Shown one piece after another: positions 56,751-64,000 of a stretch of DNA of 64,000 bases. The notes beneath the pieces are model-generated. The model had not been told where the DNA came from. It made no database searches and was given only the letters and a program-made list of their open reading frames with translations. Origin of the DNA: Undaria pinnatifida (taxonomy: Eukaryota > Sar > Phaeophyceae > Laminariales > Alariaceae); assembly GCA_012845835.1 (NCBI GenBank), contig JABAKD010000036.1, positions 930,001 to 994,000 of the forward strand, in the 5' to 3' direction. The position numbers and the translations under genes are program-made. How positions within the stretch are numbered: the first letter of the stretch is position 1; every line of letters begins with the position of its first letter.

Positions 56751-57083
56751 ATTTTGTATGGGAATATAAGACTTTCTATAGCTGCTCTTTGTCATGCTAA
56801 GAACCTACCGGAATTGGAAACATGGTTTAGGTCCTAGTTTCAATTTTGTATGGGGTATGTAAGTCTTTCTATAGCTGCTCTTTGTCATTCTAAGAACTTA
56901 CCGGAATTGGAAACATGGTTTAGGGACATTATCATATTTGAATTGGAAGGGGGGAAGCTCGATAAGTACGTTGGAATGTTGAGGATTGTAAAGAATGCAT
57001 TAATAGAGGGAAAACTTGATGAGTACGTTGGGATTTTGGGGTTTGTAAAGAATACATTAATATTAATCATTGTTGTGTCTTAG
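56751..57083 (+). repeat. Duplicated open frame with 92-bp and 57-bp tandem units
   Basis: Two nested duplications. A 92-bp unit (ATTTTGTATGGG at 56751 and 56843) encodes LSIAALCH(A/S)KNLPELETWFR in each copy. A 57-bp unit (GTACGTTGG at 56966 and 57023) keeps frame and encodes a 19-residue repeat of the type EGKLDEYVGILGFVKNTLI. The 78-codon frame 56850-57083 contains one copy of the first and both of the second. The family is unknown; the helical, Leu-rich pattern may reflect a real repeat protein fragment. Confidence 0.5.
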
Positions 57084-57249
57084 ATACCTAAGGGATTTCA
57101 TACATTACTCTGTTAGTGAAGCCTCGAGCTATCGTAGGGTTGCATGTATATTATGATAGAGGGACAAATTTCAACAAACCAGAAAGGTAAATATACATGT
57201 ACTCGAAACCTTTCACCACCCCTTTTTCCCACCCACCTTGTCCCAAACC

Positions 57250-57530
57250 ACTGTTTATACCCGTTTGGTGCATACAACTTGGTGTTACTAGACTCCATCG
57301 ATCCCTTGGACTCCACTCTTCTCCCTATACTACATCGTTGGATACCATCTTCACCTTGTACGACGCAGCTTTGTCGAGTACATCGCGTACCACGCAGCCT
57401 CATCGTGTCCGTCGCATACTGCACAGCTACTACTGCACAGCTCAATTCGTCGGATACAACACAGCGTCGTCGAGTCCGTCGCGTACTGCACAACTTCGTC
57501 GAGTTCATCTCACTCTACACGACAGGCAGG
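57250..57530 (+). repeat. Degenerate TCGTCGAGTCCGTCGCGTACTGC-type tandem region
   Basis: The words TCGTCGAGT, GTCGCGTACTGCACA and TACGACGCAGC recur at irregular ~30-60 bp spacing. No coding function is evident, and it abuts the start of the gypsy element. Confidence 0.55.
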
Positions 57531-57539
57531 CGAGAGGTT

Positions 57540-58043
57540 TCTTCAAGGGGAACGGGCAGCGTCCCGGGGAATGGGGAAGGCGTGATTGGAGGAAATAACA
57601 TGGCAGGAAGAGGGGGACTTTTTTGTTGAGTTTTTGGTGCACCTTACCCGAGGGGAGGCCCACCATTGGGAGGCCCATCACAAAGCGGCCAGGCTGGAGG
57701 CCCACCACAGGACGGCCAGGTTGGATGGGGTCCACAGGGTGGTGCAGGACAAGGGGAAACAAGACCGGCAAATCCTGTAGGAGCGGGAGGCGGGTACAAT
57801 CAGATGTCCGCTCCCTCCCTACCGTCACCGTTTGGAATCGGAGGACGATGGGGTCCACAGACATCCCCAAGAGGAGTACACCCGAACCCTAGATCGCAAT
57901 GGGGACCTCCAATAGTGCCAAGGCCGCCGCAGCAGCAACAGCCAGGGTTCGCTGGCCAACAGCAGTCAGGGTTCTCTGGTCAACAGCAGCCAGGGTTCAG
58001 AAAGTTCCTCTCACCAATCGGAAATGGGGGCACTACAAACTAA
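57540..58043 (+). pseudogene. Gypsy gag C-terminal region (Gly/Pro/Gln-rich)
   Basis: A continuous low-complexity frame apart from a TGA at 57627-57629: GGPSQSGQAGGPPQDGQVGW, then a Pro/Gln-rich stretch with PGFAGQQQSGFSGQQQPGF (three ~8-residue repeats). It ends in a TAA at 58041-58043. No CCHC zinc knuckle or capsid motif is visible, so assignment to gag rests on position just before the protease and on composition. Confidence 0.55.
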
Positions 58044-58089
58044 GACGACACAGGTTTGGGTTCATGCAACGTTGTGGCATGCAACGAGC

Positions 58090-58608
58090 TCGAGCCGGCA
58101 ACTTCCGATTGCGGTGCTGGTAAATACTGAGGCGGGTGGATAAAACTACGCGTCACGGCAGTTCATCGAACCCTTTGAAGAACGTCATGATTGGGGAAAG
58201 TCGCTGATAAATCCAACGGGAGACGGCCTACTACGCGCAGCAAACCCAAAGAACAGCGCCGTACCTCCGATGGAAGTAAAAGGCTCGTGCTTGCTACCAC
58301 TGGTCTTTGCACCCGTCGGCCAAATCTTCCGTGTGAAGTTCAGGGTGTTAAAAGGACTTCCGTATGCGATAGTTCTCGGGGGCGTGTGTATGACGGATCA
58401 TCAAAGTATCATCAGTTTCGACGGTGAGGAGGGTTTCCGGCCGACACCATCCTCATCGTATGTACCACTCGCCCCGAAGGAGGTCGGAGAGGCCGCAGCA
58501 GGAGCGATATGCAGAACGGAACCACTATTGCTCGGCGAAACCATCGACAGACGAGCAAGAACCGGAAGAATTGAAGGAACCTATAATCCCGGCGGGAATT
58601 ATTGAGTT
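58090..58608 (+). pseudogene. Gypsy aspartic protease with altered active site
   Basis: The hydrophobic lead PIAVLVNTEAGG (about 58108-58140) sits where retropepsins have LVDTGA, so the catalytic D-T-G is N-T-E here. A TAA follows directly at 58141-58143. The flap and second half continue in the same frame: PMEVKGSCLLPLVFAPVGQ and the LPYAIVLGG region (about 58355-58382), which corresponds to the ILG motif near the protease end. Activity is excluded by both the active-site change and the stop. Confidence 0.75.
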
Positions 58609-58609
58609 A

Positions 58610-59758
58610 GGAAGCTCTGTTTGGAACGACGAAGGCACTCTGAACTGGAAACTACGCATTGCGAAAGACGTAGAGTTTCCAGGTGGTACCAGTATCCAGG
58701 TAGACGCTTTTGTCAAAGGCTCTCAACCTCAAGTGCAGCAGCTCGTAGTGGTAGAGCCAACTAACAGCTATGATCTTAAACTAGGAGTGGATCTAGGAGT
58801 ACCAAGGGGAGCACAGTGGTAGTTCCCGGGTACACCGCTCCAATCAAAGTTGTCGAATGTTACCCAGGATAACCTGAAGATCCAGGGGGGGCTGGTGATT
58901 GCGACGGTTTACGCTGTCAACATTTACGATCGGGAACGCATGGAGTCACTCATGAACCCGGTGTCGGAAGAACCGACAAGCCCAAAGCAGGATGAGGAAT
59001 CAAAAAGAAAGGCAAAGGGAGACCACCGGAGCAACGCGACAAAGGGGGTGAAATCGCAGACATTCCGAGCGAACGAAGCCCCCAAGGTGGACCTGGGGGA
59101 GGCCAACTTCAGACAGCTCAGTCCAAGCGAAAAGGACACATTGATGGGCATTCTCAACGATTACAGCGACTTGTTCACGATCAACCCCAAGAGCGTACCA
59201 GCGAGCAAAGGAGTGCCCATGCGACTGGAGCTCAATGATCTCAACGTCAAGCCATACGTGGCTCACATTCGACACTACAGCCCGGAACAGCGCGAGATGA
59301 TCCGGACTGAGGTGGCGAAACTCCTGAAGAATGGATTCATTCGAGAATCAACTTCCGAGTGGGCCGCCAAGTGTTGGACGGTTCGCAAGAAAGATGGGAC
59401 AGTGCGGGTTGTGCAGGATTTTCGAGGTGCCAATTCGCTTTTCAAATCACAGATTAAAAGACTCAGGGACTTGCAGCACATTATGGATGAGATGGAAGGG
59501 TCGAAGTATTTCTCCAGCATCGATTTAGCTTCAGGATTCTTACAGCTCGAGATCCATGAGGACGATCGACACCTGACGGCGTTTCGAGACGCTGACGGGA
59601 AGCTGTACGTGCACGTTCGCTGCAGGTTCGGGTTGAAGACAGTGCCATTCGCGTTTGCCAACTACGTGGGAGGGCGACTGTTACCAGTCAAGGATAAGAG
59701 AATCAAGAACTGGTTGGACGACATCGCCATCCCGTCGAAAACCCTTGAAGATCAATAG
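58610..59758 (+). pseudogene. Gypsy reverse transcriptase
   Basis: A pre-RT segment (VWNDEGTLNWKLRIAKDVEF) runs into the RT frame after two compensating 1-nt shifts near 58816 and 58856. The RT has VRKKDGTVRVVQDFRGANSL, the first palm Asp in KYFSSIDLASGFLQLEI (about 59515-59535), RCRFGLKTVPFAFANYV, and the catalytic pair in NWLDDIAIPSK (Asp codons 59717 and 59720). The frame stops at TAG 59756-59758 and again at TAA 59792-59794, then the thumb (QKSHFCQSVMEFVGMIVDRL) continues in frame. Confidence 0.9.
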
Positions 59759-60540
59759 GTACTGCTGCGAGAAACGTTGGAGTGTCTATGGTAAGGACGT
59801 CTAACCGTAAATCTTCAGAAATCGCATTTCTGTCAGTCGGTCATGGAGTTCGTCGGCATGATCGTGGATAGACTTGGTACCAGGCCAGCCCCGAGCAAGA
59901 GTGATGCTATCACGCAGCTGTCAAGGCCGAACACGGTGGAGGAAGTGCGAGTGTTGCTGGGCATGACAGGGTACTTACGGCAATTCGTACCCCAGTATAG
60001 CACAGTGGTGGCGCCCATTTCCGACTTGCTGAGAGATCCAAGGTTCAGAACCAAGAGAGCGAAGAAAGAGAAAGTCCCATGGGGAGAAGAGCAGAACAAG
60101 GCTTTTGATGCGCTTATCGAGCCTGTGACGTCCCCTCCAATTCTAGCCCTGCTGGTGTGGACAGAACCGTTCTCGCTGTCCACCGATGCCAGCGAGATAG
60201 GAGCAGGAGCGAGGCTAACACAATGCATCGAAGGAGTGGAAAAAGTGATCGCGTACGGCAGCAAAAAGTGGTCGAGAGGAGACTCCAAAAGGTCAGCAAT
60301 AGACCGTGAATGCATGGCGGTCATGTGGGCAGTGAGCAATTTCCAAGTTATCTTCGGGGGCGACCGTTCTCGCTCATCACGGACTATTCAGCGTTAACTT
60401 GGCTCTTCAAAAGCCAATCTCTCGCACCGAAGTACCACCGCTGGGCTCTGAGGTTGATGGAGCACGACATAATCTTGAAGTGGAGGCCGGGGACACAACA
60501 TCAGCTCCCGGACGCCATGTCGCGGTTACCGAATAAAGGC
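59759..60540 (+). pseudogene. Gypsy RT thumb/connection and RNase H
   Basis: The connection segment reads VEEVRVLLGMTGYLRQFVPQ. RNase H signatures follow: PFSLSTDASEIGAGARLTQ (Asp codon 60185), SAIDRECMAVMWAVSNFQ (Glu) and, after a frameshift near 60358, FSLITDYSALTWLFKSQ (Asp), then KYHRWALRLMEHD and PDAMSRLP. All three acidic residues are present, but over two frames. Confidence 0.9.
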
Positions 60541-60768
60541 GTCGTAATCGAAGATTTCGACGACTCTTTTCCAGGAGACGAATTGTTGCCAAACGTTTAC
60601 AAAGGGCCACAGGGGCCAGTGCTTGACGGCGTACACCTCGAAACCTTAGGAGTGGGAGATGTGGACGGAACTATTACTCAAAGTCTTGCAGTACTGGCAG
60701 CCGTGGCATTCACACCCGCAGACCCATCGGAGGTGGATACTCAACAGGCCAAGCTTGTCATTGCACGG
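60541..60768 (+). pseudogene. Linker between RNase H and methyltransferase
   Basis: Reads in the same frame as the RNase H end and the methyltransferase start, without a stop. It includes EDFDDSFPGDELLP, GPQGPVLDGVHLETLGVGDV and TQSLAVLAAVAFTPADPSEV. Continuity of frame shows the methyltransferase was part of the polyprotein and not a separate downstream insertion. Confidence 0.75.
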
Positions 60769-61287
60769 GAGCTTCCAGTGGTGGTCATACTCGACTGTGG
60801 GGGGGGAGGCAGCATTCTTGCATCAGAGGGATTGCCGACGGCGAGAGGAGCAGTAGACCAGGACTGGAGAGCACTGGAATGCATCAGAGCAAACGGACTT
60901 GACAACCGTGCGAGGCTAGTTAGGGTGATAACAGGGTCGCAGGAATGCCTACGCATGTTGAGAGAGGTGACACGAGACGTGGTGGTCGGTGACGCCTGCA
61001 GGAGGTCTAAAGGGTTGCGAGGGAAGGAAGGAGTATCCAGAGCGAGTAGCCTAGCCCAAGCTGCCTTCGCTCCAGATGCGCGAGTTTTTATACTCGAATG
61101 TTTGGGCAACCTTCTGCGAACGACGGAATGGAACGACAAGATTCTCCCCGCTTTTGAACGAGAGTCATACATCGTGGACAAAGCGGAGATACGGGCGAGC
61201 CAAGTAGGGATTCCGTGGAGGAGGAAACGGACGTCCGTGGTAGGAATCAAGGGAGGCCTTGCCACGAAGGGGAAGTTAGCCGTTTGA
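60769..61287 (+). pseudogene. C5 cytosine DNA methyltransferase-like catalytic half (motifs I-VIII) within gypsy pol
   Basis: Motif I-like glycine loop in VVVILDCGGGGS (about 60781-60813); motif II acidic loop GAVDQDWRALECIRANG (about 60847-60897); motif IV position VVVGDACRRSKGLRG with the candidate catalytic Cys codon at 60997-60999; motif VI in VFILECLGNLL, where Glu (61096) matches the E of ENV; and motif VIII/IX entry in VGIPWRRKRTSVVGIK (about 61204-61251), the (Q)RRKR block. Order and spacing fit C5 methyltransferases, which flip out cytosine and attack C6 through the motif IV Cys. Differences from consensus: P-C-Q reads A-C-R, E-N-V reads E-C-L, and Gln in motif VIII is Trp. The frame ends at TGA 61285-61287. 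Confidence 0.85.
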
Positions 61288-61697
61288 AAGCGGAGGTTGG
61301 AGAAGGTAAAGCAACCAGTTCAGGAATTAGGGGAATTTCTGGGACGAAGAGGCGCATACGTCCTGAAGAGAGTAACGGAGAGCGAGCGATTTATTCGTTC
61401 AACGAGCCCATCATCTCTTTGAACCGTGCTCACATCATGGGGGAAAAGCCAACCGAAGGGTATATCGCACACCCAGCGGATGCGGCACGCCTTGAAGAAG
61501 CGGAAGAGTTGCACTTCCACGACTACGCCAAGGTCACCACAGGGCGGGAACACTACGTGATCCCGCAGACGGTTAGCAAAAGCGCAGCGGCAAACGTCAT
61601 CGCAGATTTCACGTCTCCTCCAATGCTACGAGCAGTATCAGTTGAACTAGCTGTTCAAGGTTTCCTGGGAAAACAGAGCCAGACGTCGCGGAACTAG
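61288..61697 (+). pseudogene. C5 methyltransferase target-recognition region and motifs IX-X
   Basis: After the TGA the same frame continues as QELGEFLGRRGAYVLKR (61321-61371), then shifts near 61380 to the frame with ERAIYSFNEPIISLNRAHIM and GYIAHPADAARLEEAEELHF. Motif IX-like: EELHFHDYAKVTT (about 61502-61540), matching R.LT..E.AR.Q. Motif X-like: KSAAANVIADFTSPPMLRAV (about 61578-61637), in the place of VGNAVPP. These complete the methyltransferase fold. They are divergent, so the match rests on order and on the catalytic half next to it. Confidence 0.75.
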
Positions 61698-62149
61698 AAG
61701 GATAGGCCTGCATGGTGTTTGAGAATTACCTCGCAGCAGCAAAGGCCTTTGAGGTGACAAAAGAAGTCACGAGATCGCAGGCAAAGGCCACTTCCCAGAA
61801 ACCGGAGGTTGTCTGGGAGGCAGAACCGCCGTTACCAGAGAAGGAGGAGATGGAGTATGCTACGGTGCAGACGGTCACTACTACTGAGCTACCAGTGAAA
61901 GTTGATCGCCCACTCAAACGCAGGGGACAGAGAGAGCCCATCCCGAGACCGAAATGGCAACGTGATCCGTTGTACGAATCACCAAAGGACACCAGCAGCC
62001 GTTCAAGCGGATCAGGGAAAATGACCAAGGGGTCCCAGCGGCCGGAGCCATCGATGCTGGAAAGGATGACAGCTAGTCACCGGGATTTGCCACAGCTGAT
62101 GCAGAGGCAGTGCGAAGATATGGTACTTAACAAGATCAGGAGGTATTGA
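61660..62149 (+). pseudogene. Charged linker between methyltransferase and integrase
   Basis: A frame with FENYLAAAKAFEVTKEVTRS, a Pro/Glu/Lys/Arg-rich middle (PLKRRGQREPIPRPKWQRDP) and a helical end (LPQLMQRQCEDMVLNKIRRY) that runs into the integrase. It is entered by a frameshift near 61665; a TAG at 61703-61705 also lies in this frame. Likely disordered; no enzymatic motif. Confidence 0.6.
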
Positions 62150-63096
62150 ATATGTTATGGATGATAACGGCCTGGTGTGGGCAACACCTCTGGGAAAGAT
62201 CCCACGCCTTGCAGTTCCCCAATCTCTCGTTCCAGGGATTATGGCGCTGGCACAGCACCTATGGGCATCCGGGGACGACGAGAACTTCAGCCTTGATAAG
62301 TCGTCGGTACTGCTGGCCCACCCTCATCAAGGACGTTAGAGACTACGTCCTCTCGTGTGGGTTCAGACGTCGCAAGCGGTCAGCGAGTCAACGGGTTGAT
62401 ATGTTACCGTCGAGGTTTCTGCGACTTGGGGAAGTACTCGAAGTCGACATCCAGGACATGGGGGTGAAGTCGGACGCAGGCAGCAAAGTTCTGCTGGTGG
62501 CAGTCGACAAAGCCAGCAACTTCTTGTTCGCCTTCTCGCTCCCCACGAAAGAAGCACTCGGAGTAGCGAGGAAACTGCTCGAAGTGATGCTTACTTTTTG
62601 GCTACCGCTGTATGTCCGCGATGATCCGGGATTCGAGTTCACGGCAGAGATGAAGCCACACTTATGCAAATGGTTGAACGTGACCATCGCTTATGGGCCT
62701 GCTGACCATTCATGTGCACAGGGGACGGTGGAGAGACTGGGCGGGTGGCTACACGACGTACTAGGAGAACTGTGCAAGACTTGGCCTCGTAGATGGGACG
62801 AGTATGTACAGCCGGCATTGTGGATCCATCGTACCACGCCGGATCTGCGCTTACCGGGAAAGCCAACTGCTTTTCGTCTTTTCTTCGGTCGTGATACAAG
62901 CACGCAACTTGATGCTACGCACCCCGAGATAGATGGTGGTGATTTCAGAGGCGGGATGCACAGTTACGAGGCTGACAAATGTCAAGCGTACAAGGAGGTA
63001 CGGGATGTACAGATGGCTCTATCGAAAAGTCGTGAGAGTCGGAATGCTGAAATCCGTCGGACCTCGGTGAGAACACGTACGTGTTGTTGTCGGTGA
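62130..63096 (+). pseudogene. Gypsy integrase (zinc module and DDE core)
   Basis: Starts as YVMDDNGLVWATPLGKIPRL in one frame and shifts near 62245 to the main frame with HSTYGHPG (zinc His codons 62251 and 62266), YCWPTLIKDVRDYVLSCGF (one zinc Cys; the second is replaced by Arg). Catalytic residues: D in VLEVDIQDMG (62446), D in VRDDPGFEF (62623), E in AQGTVERLGG (62731). There are 35 residues between the second Asp and the Glu, the exact D,D-35-E spacing. It would insert cDNA into the host genome. Confidence 0.92.
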
Positions 63097-63328
63097 CAAG
63101 GTGCTGGTGAAGGAAGCGGAGTCTGTGATGGCAAGGGAGGGGATACATCATAAACTACCCCACGAGCATTGGACCGGACATTGGGAGGTGACTGAAGTTG
63201 TCTTACCAGGACTCAGCTACATCGTCACGATGAATGGTCGAGGGATTCGCTGACGACGGGCGTCAGCATCGAATATCAACATGTTCCACTTACGTCCGGA
63301 CGACCTCCGTCACGACTTCGAAAACTAA
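63086..63328 (+). pseudogene. Gypsy integrase C-terminal domain
   Basis: In a frame shifted from the core: VRVVVGDKVLVKEAESVM, then PHEHWTGHWEVTEVVLPGLS, YIVTMNGRGIR, a TGA at 63251-63253, and RRASASNINMFHLRPDDLRH to a TAA at 63326-63328. The GDKVL...HWTGHWEVTE...GR pattern is the GPY/F-like SH3 fold that binds DNA after the DDE core. Confidence 0.85.
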
Positions 63329-63489
63329 TTTGCTCACCTGGCATGGGGAGTTGACTTTGGACTTGCGGAGCCGTCGATTGTAGCGTCGCCTATGTATGCC
63401 CTAATAGACAGAAAGGCTGAAGGGTCAGGGGCAACGCTTGGAAGTAGCGATACACGGGACGATTCGTGGATGACACGAAGTCGCAATAA

Positions 63490-63851
63490 TTGTCCGAAGA
63501 GGAGGCGCGAGACAGTTTCACTCCTTTACAGCTGGACGTTTTCCATGCGCTGTGGGAAACGTATCACGGAGCGGAGTGCCAGGCATGGCCGACTTCGACG
63601 CTAACGCAGAAGAAAAGAGATGGGATCGACCGCGAACATGCATTGCGTTGAAACAACACCCCGTGGGGACCGTGATCTGGAGGGAAATCGCGGACGCTGA
63701 AGGAAACAAGAAGCGTCACCTTTTAAAGGTCTTCGACTACAAGTCACCGTACTGGCGGGTTCGGTACGCAGACGGAGATTGGGAGGAGCTCAACGATCGT
63801 GAAATCCTGGAAGCTAGGAGGACCGGAAATTCGCAATCCGGTTCCCCGTAA
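63490..63851 (+). pseudogene. Tudor-like (PTM/DIR17-type) C-terminal module
   Basis: The open frame 63552-63851 has a basic helix (EEKRWDRPRTCIALKQHPVG), GTVIWREIADAEGNKKRHLL and the core KVFDYKSPYWRVRYADGDWE then ELNDREI. The VFDY...YWRVRYADGDWEEL signature matches the PTM/DIR17-like Tudor family that reads chromatin or binds DNA near histones. It is separated from the integrase by a frameshifted stretch (EARDSFTPLQLDVFHALWET at about 63505-63564). In the live parent it probably formed the end of pol and could direct integration. Confidence 0.75.
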
Positions 63852-64000
63852 ACGAGGAACGTTAAATGGAGTTTAATGGAGAATGGGAGAAGACGTTAGC
63901 TGAAGATCGACCAGCGAGGAGGATCAAGGCCTCGGCCTTCCCGGGTTATCGGGAAAAGCCGGGAAGTGGTGGATAAGAGGCTTTCAGCTGGTGCGCTTGA
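63852..64000 (+). other. 3' non-coding end of the gypsy element
   Basis: A purine-rich stretch (ATGGAGTTTAATGGAGAATG, then GGGAGAAG) at 63866-63894 could be the polypurine tract before a 3' LTR. The following ~100 bases contain GGCCTCGGCC and CCCGGGTTATCGGG palindromes. I found no matching 5' LTR within the window. Confidence 0.4.

Larger units (their letters stand above)
57540..63890 (+). mobile_element. Ty3/gypsy-like retrotransposon carrying a cytosine DNA methyltransferase domain, degraded
   Basis: Plus-strand order: Gly/Pro/Gln-rich gag end, aspartic protease, reverse transcriptase, RNase H, C5 DNA methyltransferase-like domain, charged linker, integrase (HHCC, DDE core, C-terminal domain), Tudor-like module. 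RT before integrase with an RNase H between is the gypsy (Metaviridae-type) order. Stops and at least eight frame changes make it inactive. No 5' LTR, primer site or gag capsid core is recognised to the left. The right end may continue past the window, with a purine-rich tract near 63880-63895 as a possible polypurine tract. Confidence 0.9.

Noticed and set aside
57144-57539. Extension of the gypsy gag frame upstream
   Set aside because: The frame is open, but the sequence is made of TCGTCGAG-type degenerate repeats with no capsid features. I keep only the Gly/Pro-rich part from about 57540.
60769-61697. An independent host DNA methyltransferase gene next to a retrotransposon
   Set aside because: The domain shares one uninterrupted frame with the RNase H end and is followed by the integrase of the same element on the same strand.

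Overview
This is a repeat-dominated stretch of a eukaryotic nuclear genome. I find no intact host gene with a recognisable product. Almost everything that can be identified is a decayed transposable element or a dispersed or tandem repeat. The retroelements (a Ty1/copia element, several DIRS-like tyrosine-recombinase elements and a Ty3/gypsy element whose polyprotein ends in a Tudor-like module) resemble elements I associate with algae and oomycetes. A heterokont, red-algal or other algal genome is therefore plausible, but the species cannot be fixed from this window.

Layout. 1-3.6 kb: no recognisable gene. 3.7-5.7 kb: a field of short ATCGAT and CAATAGG/CCTATTG palindromic motifs. 5.8-21.8 kb: a mosaic of repeat families that I call R, Y, X, S1 and S2 (S1 and S2 are tRNA-derived SINEs). 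It includes a large inverted duplication (11.7-15.3 kb against 17.1-18.9 kb) and a 1.7-kb Mutator-like foldback element (8663-10364) with 565-bp arms, a 9-bp target duplication and a preserved empty site at 14052. 21.8-23.2 kb: a second motif field (GGTACG, ACCCGGGT, GATACCTTACC). 23.3-36.8 kb: further dispersed repeats, SINEs, tandem duplications and a DIRS fragment. 36.8-44.3 kb: a DIRS-like element split by a 6.2-kb copia element, which itself carries an S2 SINE. 45.8-54.5 kb: two DIRS-like copies in convergent orientation, which gives long inverted arms. 57.5-63.9 kb: a degraded Ty3/gypsy element on the plus strand.

The most notable object is that last element. Between its RNase H and integrase domains, in the same reading frame as the end of RNase H, lies a cytosine-5 DNA methyltransferase-like domain (about 60769-61640). 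It has recognisable motif I, a motif II acidic loop, a motif IV cysteine, motif VI, motif VIII, a target-recognition region and motifs IX/X. The same polyprotein ends with a PTM/DIR17-like Tudor module, so one element appears to have carried both a DNA-methylation writer and a possible chromatin reader. This copy is dead: it has stop codons, frameshifts and an altered protease active site. Capture of cytosine methyltransferases by retrotransposons is known from dinoflagellates and charophyte algae. Whether this is one of those lineages or an independent capture cannot be decided from the sequence alone.
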